Source: Cytophagales bacterium (lineage in GTDB: Bacteria > Bacteroidota > Bacteroidia > Cytophagales > Cyclobacteriaceae). From it: a DNA stretch of 54,026 nucleotides. Location of the stretch: positions 1 to 54,026 of the forward strand of contig JAKSDO010000241.1 in NCBI GenBank assembly GCA_022360055.1, written 5' to 3'. The translations under genes and the position numbers were made by a program. The notes under the pieces are model-generated. The model was not told where the DNA came from, did not search any database, and was given only the letters and a program-made list of their open reading frames with translations. Below are positions 17,866 through 24,873 of the stretch, in pieces. Position 1 is the first letter of the stretch; each line of letters begins with the position of its first letter.

Positions 17866-18573
17866 TTATAGATGAAGACCACATTCAGTTTTTACTGTTT
17901 GTGCCCATCTTCCTTTTCTTTTCTTTCCTTTTAACGTACAATGCTTACATCCTATGGATTCGTAGCCTAACGGTTTCAATGGATGTACAGGCAAATTGTT
18001 CTCTTCTATAACCCTTAAAGCTTCTTCTTCGGTAACATCAAGGATCGGATAAAACTTGATAACTCCTTTTTTTTCCTCAAATATATTGAGTCTTTCCCTA
18101 TGACTACTTTGCCAGGACATCAGCCCGGAAATCCATAACTCGTATTTATCTCTAATTTTTTCAAATGGTTCTACCTTATTAATCTGGCAGCATTGATCCG
18201 GGTCGTACCTCCATAATTCTCCCAATTGAGAAAACTCGTTTTGCTCTTTGTCGGGAATAATATCAATTACTTTAAGGCCAAACAAGTTAGTAAGTTTTTC
18301 TTTATATTCCAGCGTTTCTTTGAAATGATATGTTGTATCAATGAAATGAACCGGCTGACTTATTTTATTTCTGTAAAAAAGATAGAGCTGGAACACGGCC
18401 GTGGTCCCAAATGATGAAGAAAGCAGGATATTGTCGAAGTCATTGTAGATTTCTACAATCCTTTCGTCCGGGGTGAGTTTTTGATATTTCTCATTCAACT
18501 GGTGCAAGTCTGGCTTTTTCACAGAAACGTGTAATGGATTAATAAGAGGTTTATTTTTTACTGCGGCGATCAT
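17866..18573 (-). CDS. cysH: assimilatory APS/PAPS reductase
   Basis: Adenylyl-sulfate or phosphoadenylyl-sulfate reductase, 235 residues, reducing activated sulfate to sulfite in the cytoplasm. Family motifs are SSSFGTTA (nucleotide-binding loop), WQSSHRERL, and the C-terminal KTECGLH with catalytic Cys231. It also has a CC pair (Cys128-Cys129) and CxxC (Cys209, Cys212). That four-cysteine set binds a 4Fe-4S cluster in the APS-using subtype, so APS is the more likely substrate. The start overlaps the stop of the siroheme synthase gene by 4 bp (ATGA), and it is the last gene of the sulfur operon. Confidence 0.93.
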   Translation of the reverse strand: MIAAVKNKPLINPLHVSVKKPDLHQLNEKYQKLTPDERIVEIYNDFDNILLSSSFGTTAVFQLYLFYRNKISQPVHFIDTTYHFKETLEYKEKLTNLFGLKVIDIIPDKEQNEFSQLGELWRYDPDQCCQINKVEPFEKIRDKYELWISGLMSWQSSHRERLNIFEEKKGVIKFYPILDVTEEEALRVIEENNLPVHPLKPLGYESIGCKHCTLKGKKRKGRWAQTVKTECGLHL

Positions 18574-19160
18574 GCTATGGGCTTTTTCGATACAAAAGAC
18601 GAAGTAAGTTCATTCAAGGCATTTACCTTTTGTTGAAAATCTCCTTTTAAATTATTTCTGAAAGCATTAAGGTTGTCGACAAGATCCTGAATTGTGTCAG
18701 GGAGTAATTCTTCCATGTATTCTCTAAATCGTTTTGCAAATGTAGGTGATTTTCCATTGGTGCTAATGCCGATTTTCAAGTCTCCTTTTTGCACTACCGA
18801 ACCCAGATAAAAATCGCATAAATCGGGCGTGTCAGCCACGTTTGTCAATATTCGTCTACTTCTGGCAACGGTTTTTATTCGTTCATGAAGTTTGCGATTG
18901 TTTGTCGCCAACATGAGAAGATCTTTACCATGCAGGTCACTGAAAAAGAACTTTCTTGTCAGAATCCTGATATTGTTGTTGCTTTTCGCAATCTCAAGAA
19001 TCTCATCGCAAACACTTTCTGCAATAACAGTCACTTTTGCTGCCGGGCTGTTTTTTAATAGTGCGTTTAATTTTTCCAATCCTACGGGACCTGCACCTAC
19101 AAGCAGGGTTTGTAGGTTTTCGAGCTTCAGAAATATTGGGTATAATTTATTCTGTCCCAT
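18570..19160 (-). CDS. precorrin-2 dehydrogenase / sirohydrochlorin ferrochelatase
   Basis: Met8/CysG-N-type siroheme synthase of 196 residues. It oxidises precorrin-2 and inserts iron to make siroheme, the cofactor of the sulfite reductase encoded in the same operon. Visible features are the NAD-binding loop VGAGPVGLEKL near the N-terminus, TNVADTPDLCDF in the middle, and the segment SVVQKGDLKIGISTNGKSPTFAKRFREYMEELLP that marks the family. It lies 10 bp after cobA and overlaps cysH by 4 bp. The methyltransferase half of a CysG is not fused here but is encoded separately just upstream. Confidence 0.92.
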   Translation of the reverse strand: MGQNKLYPIFLKLENLQTLLVGAGPVGLEKLNALLKNSPAAKVTVIAESVCDEILEIAKSNNNIRILTRKFFFSDLHGKDLLMLATNNRKLHERIKTVARSRRILTNVADTPDLCDFYLGSVVQKGDLKIGISTNGKSPTFAKRFREYMEELLPDTIQDLVDNLNAFRNNLKGDFQQKVNALNELTSSFVSKKPIA

Positions 19161-19170
19161 CTCTAATATT

Positions 19171-19947
19171 CTATTTGTGTTTTAAATAGGAATTCACGAG
19201 GTCGCCAAATTCCTCTTTTTTAGTAAATCTGACAATCTCACCAACAACAATTATTGCCGGAGACGACAATCCATTTTCCTTCACCGTTTCGGAAATCGTA
19301 GCAACAGTTCCCAATCCCAACTTTTCATCGGGCTGGGAACCGTTTTGTACGATTGCTACAGGAGTATTTTCTTTGCCGGAAGCTTTAAACACTTCCATGA
19401 TACTGGTCAGGTTTTTCATTCCCATTAGTATGATCACCGTAGCGCTGGATTTGGCCGCAAGTATCAGATCTTCCGAGAATTCTCCGGATGCTGTCGTACC
19501 TGTAACCACCCAAAAGCTGTTGGAAATCCCTCTGTGCGTCAATGGAATATGCTGAAGGGCCGGAACGGCCAAAGCGCTGCTTACCCCCGGGACAACTTCG
19601 GTTTTGATTCCGTATTTAGCGGCGTTGTTTATTTCTTCCAATCCCCGGCCAAAGACAAAAGGATCTCCTCCTTTCAGTCGAACAACATGTCGGCGGTTTT
19701 TGGCATACTTTACGATCAATCGGTTGATCTCGTGTTGTTGAAGATGATGCAATCCGGCCCGTTTACCAACAAATATTTTTTTTGCTCTTGCCGGGGCATA
19801 GTGGAGAAGCTCTTCATTCGAAAGGGCATCGTACAGAACGACATCTGCTTCAGCCAGAGCTTTAATCCCTTTTACGGTAATCAAATCGGGATCACCGGGA
19901 CCGGCGCCGACAAGCGTCAGTTTTGCACGATGTAATTTCTTATTCAT
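19171..19947 (-). CDS. cobA: uroporphyrinogen-III C-methyltransferase
   Basis: SAM-dependent methyltransferase of 258 residues that makes precorrin-2 from uroporphyrinogen III. Motifs include LVGAGPGDPDLITVKG at the N-terminus, VVRLKGGDPFVFGRG, VVPGVSSALAVPALQHIPLTHRG and LMGMKNL, all standard for the CobA/SUMT family. It begins 2 bp after the sulfite reductase stop, so translation may be coupled. Its product feeds the siroheme synthase encoded next. No other cobalamin genes are in view, which points to siroheme rather than B12 as the end product. Confidence 0.95.
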   Translation of the reverse strand: MNKKLHRAKLTLVGAGPGDPDLITVKGIKALAEADVVLYDALSNEELLHYAPARAKKIFVGKRAGLHHLQQHEINRLIVKYAKNRRHVVRLKGGDPFVFGRGLEEINNAAKYGIKTEVVPGVSSALAVPALQHIPLTHRGISNSFWVVTGTTASGEFSEDLILAAKSSATVIILMGMKNLTSIMEVFKASGKENTPVAIVQNGSQPDEKLGLGTVATISETVKENGLSSPAIIVVGEIVRFTKKEEFGDLVNSYLKHK

Positions 19948-19949
19948 AA

Positions 19950-22073
19950 CTAAACAGCCTCGGCAACTTTGCTATTCCTGACGGATCTTATTTCATTCAA
20001 AAAAGCTTTTGCCCTTTTGAAATATTCGCTCGCAAATTCTTCGGTCGGTTCGTTTTTACTGATTTGAAGAACATGCTCTTTGAAGGAGCCTTCGATGAAA
20101 TTGAAAGTACCCGTTTCAACAAAAATTCGATCAAAATCATTGATTACAGACATGTGTGAATTGTTCTTAACGTTCTCACCCAGTAACATGGCTTTTGCGC
20201 TATTCACAAAAACATTATAGCTGTGATAGACCGAATCCGAATACAGACCATTACTCAATGTCTCTTTAGCCCACTCCAGTTTTTCATCAGAATCAAACAA
20301 TAAAGTTGATACCAAATCGATAATTACTCCGGCGCATTCACCAACAGCGGTTTGCACAACAAATTTATGTTCTCGTCCCCAATCGATGTAATCGGTTTCA
20401 TTCAATTCATTCAGATTGGCCAGCGGTTTCAAAAGATTATAAAAGTACATCTTGCCTTGCCTTTTGAAATAATCTTTGAAATACTCACCGTCATTTCCGT
20501 TGGCATCGTAATCATCTAAAATTGTCCGTAACGTATCCGGGGCCTTTTTACTCGGAACCTTCACTACGCGCTCGGCCACTTCACCTTCTCCGTCCGAATT
20601 CACACCACCTCCAAGCATTACCTGAACTGCCGGCAATACGTTCAGGCCGTTTTTCATCGAGCTTCCATGGAAACCGATACTAGCCATGCCGTGCTGACCG
20701 CACGAATTTGGACAACCGCTGATTTTTATTTTCAGATCATTGTTATGAATTAAATCAGGATACTCATTTTTGATAACTTCCTCAAGTGCTTTTGCCAATC
20801 CCGTACTGCTGGAGATTCCGAGGTTACACGTATCTGTTCCCGGGCAGGCCGTAATGTCTGCAGGAGAATCGAAACCAGGCTCAGCAAGCCCGACACGGTT
20901 TAATTCATTGAACAATGGTTTTAATGCATCTTTTCTGATGAACTTAAGCAAGTATCCCTGGTTGACAGTAATTCTGATATCGTCTGCGGCATATTTCTCT
21001 GCTATATCGGCAAATCTCCGTGCCAGATCGGAGGACATATCCCCCAACAACAATTTTATATAAACGCCATAGTATCCTTTTTGCTTTTGCTCAAAAACAT
21101 TGGTTTCAAGCCATTTTTCAAACTTCGCAACATCCTCAACCTTCACAGATGAATAATCACTATCCTCCGGAAGTTTAGGTGTGCTGACAAACGATGCATG
21201 GTCTACCTTGAATGTTTTTACTTTTAATGCCTTTTGCTCTTCTGCAACAAGGCGTAATAGTGCTTCCAATCCAAGATCGTTTAAAAGAAATTTCAACCTG
21301 GCCTTTTGTCTTCGGGCTCTTTCTCCAAATCGGTCAAATACCCTTAAAACTCCTTCAATAAATGGTATGAGCTGATCTTCTCCTAAAAACTCATAAGCCA
21401 ATTTGGCCAGAAAGGGCTGAGCACCCAATCCGCCGCCAATATAAACTTTAAACCCTCGGATCTCCCGGCCATTTTCGATCCTTATTTTAGGGATTATCCC
21501 AACATCGTGAATGAAAGTAAATGCAGAATCTTCCTCACTTGAGGATAACGCAATTTTGAATTTTCTTCCCATTTCCTGGCAAACCGGATTTCTAAGGAAA
21601 TATTCAAAAATTGCATGCGCATACGGACTCACGTCAAAAGGCTCATTGGGATCAATACCTGCTTTATCCGATGCAGTGACATTCCTGACTGTATTTCCAC
21701 ATGCTTCCCGAAGGGTAATGTTGTCCTGTTCCAGTTTCGCCCACAGTTCCGGCGTTTTGTCCAGGCTCACATAATGGATCTGAATATCCTGGCGCGTGGT
21801 GGCATGAAGCTTGCTGCTCGCATATTCATCAGACAGGTCTGCAATTCTCCTAAGCTGACGAAACGACATTTTTCCATAGGGAATTTTAATCCGGACCATC
21901 TGTACGCCGGGTTGACGTTGCCCGTATACACCCCGGGCAAGACGAAGGGCCCTGAATTTCTCCTCATCGATTTTCAAATTTTTAAACTTGGCGATTTTAT
22001 CGGCAAGATCAATGATGTCGTTTTCGATAATCGGATTGTTTAAATTTTCTAATTCACTCCTGAAACTTAGCAT
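19950..22073 (-). CDS. sir: ferredoxin-type sulfite reductase with C-terminal helical extension
   Basis: Siroheme and 4Fe-4S hemoprotein of 707 residues that reduces sulfite to sulfide. The two half-repeats of the nitrite/sulfite reductase fold fill residues ~40-540. Cluster ligands are Cys410 and Cys416 (TACPGTDTC) and Cys454 and Cys458 (GCPNSCG). The motif HATTRQDIQIH lies near residue 90. Residues ~560-700 are an extra all-helical domain, HEPN-like in appearance, which standard ferredoxin-dependent enzymes of about 560 residues lack. Nitrite reduction cannot be excluded from motifs alone, but the operon (siroheme synthesis, CysH) and the Cys-rich leader favour sulfite. Confidence 0.9.
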   Translation of the reverse strand: MLSFRSELENLNNPIIENDIIDLADKIAKFKNLKIDEEKFRALRLARGVYGQRQPGVQMVRIKIPYGKMSFRQLRRIADLSDEYASSKLHATTRQDIQIHYVSLDKTPELWAKLEQDNITLREACGNTVRNVTASDKAGIDPNEPFDVSPYAHAIFEYFLRNPVCQEMGRKFKIALSSSEEDSAFTFIHDVGIIPKIRIENGREIRGFKVYIGGGLGAQPFLAKLAYEFLGEDQLIPFIEGVLRVFDRFGERARRQKARLKFLLNDLGLEALLRLVAEEQKALKVKTFKVDHASFVSTPKLPEDSDYSSVKVEDVAKFEKWLETNVFEQKQKGYYGVYIKLLLGDMSSDLARRFADIAEKYAADDIRITVNQGYLLKFIRKDALKPLFNELNRVGLAEPGFDSPADITACPGTDTCNLGISSSTGLAKALEEVIKNEYPDLIHNNDLKIKISGCPNSCGQHGMASIGFHGSSMKNGLNVLPAVQVMLGGGVNSDGEGEVAERVVKVPSKKAPDTLRTILDDYDANGNDGEYFKDYFKRQGKMYFYNLLKPLANLNELNETDYIDWGREHKFVVQTAVGECAGVIIDLVSTLLFDSDEKLEWAKETLSNGLYSDSVYHSYNVFVNSAKAMLLGENVKNNSHMSVINDFDRIFVETGTFNFIEGSFKEHVLQISKNEPTEEFASEYFKRAKAFLNEIRSVRNSKVAEAV

Positions 22074-22096
22074 GGTTATTTTTGATTTTTGAACAT

Positions 22097-22130
22097 AAAA
22101 AAAGCCTTTCGCGAATTCGAGAAAGGCTTG
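22097..22130 (-). terminator. attenuator terminator in the sulfur-operon leader
   Basis: Read leftwards, AAGCCTTTC and GAAAGGCTT (22129-22121 and 22110-22102) make a 9-bp stem around a CGAATTCG core, followed by seven T residues (22103-22097). It ends about 23 bases before the sulfite reductase ATG, so it lies inside the leader and would switch off the whole operon if formed. Confidence 0.85.
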
Positions 22131-22196
22131 AGTTACATCCTATTTTTTTATTTACTATCACAAAACATTTTGGATTGAACCCAATGCACCTCTCTC
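22119..22196 (-). promoter_or_regulatory. predicted antiterminator pairing
   Basis: GAGAGAGG, coded by 22196-22189 inside the leader ORF, can pair over all eight positions (one G-U) with CCTTTCTC at 22126-22119, the 5' arm of the terminator. A second pairing, GATTGAATCC (codons 4-7 of the leader ORF) with GGGTTCAATC (codons 35-37), encloses the Cys codons. These are alternative folds as expected for attenuation. They were drawn by eye, without energies. Confidence 0.6.
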
Positions 22197-22286
22197 AAAA
22201 TTTTGCATACAACAACACCAGTGCCAACAGGCACACCGCTTTGATGCCGAAAATTTTTGGTTAACAGGATTCAATCTAATGCTCAT
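22158..22286 (-). CDS. Cys-rich leader peptide of the sulfur operon
   Basis: A 42-codon ORF with an ATG at 22286 and a TGA at 22158-22160, sitting between the Fur gene and the sulfite reductase gene. Its centre reads RCACWHWCCCMQ: five Cys codons and two Trp codons in ten positions (residues 18-27), while the flanks hold no other cysteine. It ends 28 bases before the terminator hairpin. This is the classical arrangement of an amino-acid-responsive leader peptide: scarcity of charged tRNA-Cys would stall the ribosome at the Cys run and change RNA folding downstream. The operon makes sulfide, the precursor of cysteine, so the codon choice fits. An upstream TTG could extend the frame to 22343 but adds only ordinary sequence. 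Confidence 0.75.
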   Translation of the reverse strand: MSIRLNPVNQKFSASKRCACWHWCCCMQNFERGALGSIQNVL

Positions 22287-22340
22287 ATGATGAATTTTTC
22301 TATGATCGAAATGCAATTTTACTGCTTTAAAATTTAATAT

Positions 22341-22348
22341 CAAAAATA
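22341..22348 (-). promoter_or_regulatory. candidate -7 promoter element of the sulfur operon
   Basis: On the minus strand TATTTTTG matches the Bacteroidota -7 motif TAnnTTTG, about 55 bases before the leader-peptide ATG. I find no good -33 TTTG at standard spacing, so this is tentative. Confidence 0.35.
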
Positions 22349-22461
22349 CTTACGAATTATTTGTTTCGCCGTATAATATTTTGCCGAAAACTTAATATTA
22401 AATTAATCTTTTGTCCTGGATACGACTAAGTGACAATGGTCACAATTCGGCAATTAAAGGA

Positions 22462-22917
22462 TCAGCTCTTTTTTTTCTCCGGATTGTTTAGATGACCATA
22501 GAAATAAAGCGAATGGCTGGTAACGGTAAAATCAAATGTTTCTTCCACAAGTTTCTGAATTTCCATGACTCTTGGATCACAAAATTCAAAGATCTGCTCC
22601 GTATCCGTACAAATCACATGATCGTGTTGCCTAAATCCATGGGACTTTTCGTATAAGGAAAGATTTTTGCCAAACTGATGCTTCTTCACCAGATCGCACT
22701 CAAGCAGCAAATCGAGGGTATTGTATACGGTCGCCCGGCTTACACGGTAATTTTTATTTTTCATATTGATGTAAAGCGATTCTACATCAAAATGTCCGTC
22801 ATTGGTGTAAATTTCTTCTAGAATTGCAAAGCGCTCCGGTGTTTTGCGAAGTTCTTTTTCTTCAAGATATTGCCGAAACAACTCCTTAATTTCTTCAAAT
22901 TTATCGGGTGCGATCAT
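22462..22917 (-). CDS. Fur-family transcriptional regulator
   Basis: Metal-dependent repressor of the Fur/PerR/Zur family, 151 residues. It has the N-terminal winged helix ([14 protein letters not shown] ... [13 protein letters not shown]) and the metal-binding HDHVICT motif with FEFCDPRV after it. The C-terminal CxxC structural zinc pair found in many members is absent, as in some Fur proteins. Whether it senses iron, peroxide or zinc is not decidable from sequence. It is transcribed in the same direction as the sulfur operon but separated by ~390 bp with its own leader, so it is probably independent. A CobW-type GTPase is encoded nearby on the other strand, which makes a zinc or iron link possible. 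Confidence 0.9.
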   Translation of the reverse strand: MIAPDKFEEIKELFRQYLEEKELRKTPERFAILEEIYTNDGHFDVESLYINMKNKNYRVSRATVYNTLDLLLECDLVKKHQFGKNLSLYEKSHGFRQHDHVICTDTEQIFEFCDPRVMEIQKLVEETFDFTVTSHSLYFYGHLNNPEKKKS

Positions 22918-22938
22918 GTTTTTTACAAGTACAACTAA

Positions 22939-22952
22939 TTGTTAATTAACAA
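22939..22952. promoter_or_regulatory. palindrome upstream of the Fur-family gene
   Basis: TTGTTAATTAACAA is a perfect 14-bp palindrome ending 22 bp before the regulator's start codon, a typical position for autoregulation by a Fur-type dimer. It does not match the E. coli Fur box closely. Confidence 0.4.
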
Positions 22953-23392
22953 ATTTAACCAAATATTAGTTCGACAATCATGATTTAAATCACTTATGGC
23001 ACGTTAACTATATAATCGATAACCAGGTGAATTGTTTTGGATTGTTTGGTCAAAGGAGATATTTATTCCAGTTTTGCGTTTAAAACGAGAAATATTGCTA
23101 CTATTCTTTGCCGGAAATTGTAATGAAACCGGCGCGGCCGGAGCGAATTCAGGACGCACATGAGCATGATTATATTGCTCTGTGTGTCAGCAACTTAAAA
23201 AAATATAAACGGATGAAACAGGCCATGCCTGAGATAATTATTGAGACACATAAGATCATGATGATCAACGGCACATGGTGAGGTTTTTGCAAATTTTAAA
23301 CGGATGAAACCGGCGCGGCCGGAGCGAATTCAGGACACACAAGGGCATGATTATATTGCTCTGTGTACAGCTAACTAAAAAAGTATAAACGG
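22953..23392. other. intergenic region with duplicated elements
   Basis: The 440-bp stretch upstream of yidD is taken up mainly by two copies of a 95-bp repeat (described separately) and the 85 bp between them. The 170 bp next to the Fur gene is AT-rich promoter DNA. Confidence 0.6.
23123..23218 (+). repeat. 95-bp direct repeat, copy 1
   Basis: This copy matches 23304-23398 with about ten differences and one base indel. It begins ATGAAACCGG and ends AAACGGATGAAA. It includes the GC-rich stem CCGGC-GCG-GCCGG and a longer imperfect stem around CAT-GATTATAT-TGCTC. Copy 1 opens a 52-codon frame from its first ATG (to 23281) that starts MKPARPERIQD. In copy 2 the same start gives only 23 codons. 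Coding is therefore doubtful. Confidence 0.75.
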
Positions 23393-23398
23393 ATGAAA
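23304..23398 (+). repeat. 95-bp direct repeat, copy 2, ending in the yidD start
   Basis: Second copy, 181 bp downstream of the first. Its last bases AAACGGATGAAA contain the start codon of yidD, so the repeat carries the translation start context of that gene. A tandem duplication of the yidD leader is the simplest explanation. Confidence 0.75.
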
Positions 23399-23638
23399 AA
23401 AACGGTTACATGGATTTTGATCGCTTTGGTCCGGTTTTATCAATCAGCAATATCGCCGTTGTTTCCCGGCTCGTGCAGGTATACACCTACCTGTTCGCAA
23501 TATATGGTAGAGGCCATAAAAACATATGGTCCCTGGAGAGGATTGATCCTGGGATTAAAACGGTTTGGCAGTTGCCACCCCTGGGGGGGTAGCGGATACG
23601 ATCCTGTTCCAAAAAAGGAGCGACGACATGACAAATGA
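23393..23638 (+). CDS. yidD: membrane protein insertion efficiency factor YidD
   Basis: Small peripheral membrane protein of 81 residues that assists YidC-dependent insertion. The family signature is complete: [27 protein letters not shown], then [28 protein letters not shown], with the three conserved cysteines. In many bacteria yidD lies next to rnpA and yidC. Here it stands apart and overlaps the CobW-like GTPase gene by 11 bp, which implies translational coupling. The leader upstream is a duplicated 95-bp element. Confidence 0.95.
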   Translation: MKKTVTWILIALVRFYQSAISPLFPGSCRYTPTCSQYMVEAIKTYGPWRGLILGLKRFGSCHPWGGSGYDPVPKKERRHDK

Positions 23639-24575
23639 AAAAATACCTGTTACTATAATTACCGGTTTTTTAGGAGCCGGCAAAACGACTCTACTCAATC
23701 ACTTAATTCGGAAACATCCCGAAAAGAAGTTTGCAATTATTGAAAATGAGTTCGGCGATGTTCCTATTGATCAGGAGTTGGTCGTAAACGCAAAAGATGG
23801 GATTTTTGAGATGGCGAATGGGTGTATCTGTTGCTCGCTAAATGCGGAATTGGGAGAATTGCTTCAAAAACTTACGAGTGATGATTATGATTTTAATCAT
23901 TTGATCATTGAGACTACCGGAATAGCGGAACCAGATGGAATTGCATCTGCGTTTATCGGAAGAAGGCGATCTTCAAAATTTATACTGGATGCAACGATTT
24001 GTTTGGCTGATAGTCATGACATAACTCAAAACCTGAAGGAACGGGGTGAAGCGCACAAGCAGATTTCATTCGCTGATGTTGTCGTTTTAAACAAGATCGA
24101 TCTTGTTTCTCAAGACGAACTTGATGCAGTACGTATAGCAATCACAACGCAGAATGCAGAGGCATCTGTTTTTCAATGTAGTTATGGCAACATTCACGAG
24201 AATGTGTTGGATTTGAAAGCATACGACAGCCACAGGTTGGAGCGCAAATTGTTGAATCCCCACCGTCATCATCAGCACAATGAACTTGTTGCTCATAGCT
24301 TTGAAATTGAAGAACCTTTGATTTCCGAAAGGTTTGAGCATTGGATTACCATGTTGCTTTTTTTAAGCGGATATCAGATTTACCGAATTAAGGGAGTTCT
24401 TAATCTAAAGGGAGAAACCAATAAAGTTATTTTTCAATCCGTGAGATCCAATAGCAAACTTGATGTCGGCAGTCCGTGGACGGAAGGTGAATTCAGGGTA
24501 AGCAAGATTGTTTTTATCGGGAATAACATCAAGCGAGCACTTCTTGAAAAAGGTTTAAAGGGCTGTTTGGAATAG
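23628..24575 (+). CDS. CobW/YjiA-type G3E GTPase (metallochaperone)
   Basis: G3E-family P-loop GTPase of 315 residues, with start ATG at 23628 inside the 3' end of yidD. The Walker A motif is GFLGAGKTT at 13-21. The metal-binding CxCC is GCICCS (Cys66, Cys68, Cys69), and NKIDLV is the guanine-specificity loop. A His-rich stretch (HRHHQHNE) lies between the GTPase and the C-terminal CobW domain. COG0523 proteins deliver zinc or other metals to client enzymes. The Fur-family gene ~700 bp away and the histidine cluster fit a zinc role, but the metal is not proven. Cobalamin synthesis is unlikely, since no cob genes other than the SUMT are present. Confidence 0.9.
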   Translation: MTNEKIPVTIITGFLGAGKTTLLNHLIRKHPEKKFAIIENEFGDVPIDQELVVNAKDGIFEMANGCICCSLNAELGELLQKLTSDDYDFNHLIIETTGIAEPDGIASAFIGRRRSSKFILDATICLADSHDITQNLKERGEAHKQISFADVVVLNKIDLVSQDELDAVRIAITTQNAEASVFQCSYGNIHENVLDLKAYDSHRLERKLLNPHRHHQHNELVAHSFEIEEPLISERFEHWITMLLFLSGYQIYRIKGVLNLKGETNKVIFQSVRSNSKLDVGSPWTEGEFRVSKIVFIGNNIKRALLEKGLKGCLE

Positions 24576-24681
24576 TATTTTGATTGAATGGTCGATCGTT
24601 ATCGGTTAATTCCCGTAATTGACTAACGACCATTGACACTGGTTGCTTTATTCAAAGATTGGTTTTCTTTTAATTAAGTAT

Positions 24682-24873
24682 TTATTCCACAGCTTCATCC
24701 TTCCTTTTTTTATTGATCCAAAATGGGGCCGTAGCAAACCAAACCAGCATGGCAAATGCCATGATTTGTTTGTTGGTTTTAATATCCAAATCTCCAAAGA
24801 ATACCATAAAGGATGGAATTATTGTTCCTGCGAGTGCCAGGTATGATATGATTTTTAAAAGTGTAAATTTCAT
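24682..24873 (-). CDS. small two-helix membrane protein beside NCS1 transporter
   Basis: A 63-residue protein with two hydrophobic helices (LLKIISYLALAGTIIPSFMVFF and IMAFAMLVWFATAPFW) and a charged C-terminus (INKKRKDEAVE). I choose the internal ATG at 24873, because it overlaps the transporter stop by 4 bp (ATGA), a common operon join. The longer upstream frame would run into the transporter gene. It may be an accessory subunit of the transporter, like other short partners of permeases. I do not recognise a named family. Confidence 0.6.
   Translation of the reverse strand: MKFTLLKIISYLALAGTIIPSFMVFFGDLDIKTNKQIMAFAMLVWFATAPFWINKKRKDEAVE

Noticed and set aside
22131-22343. SAM or other riboswitch in the sulfur-operon leader
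   Set aside because: I could not match the conserved core of a SAM riboswitch, and the region is explained better by the Cys-rich leader ORF and its terminator.
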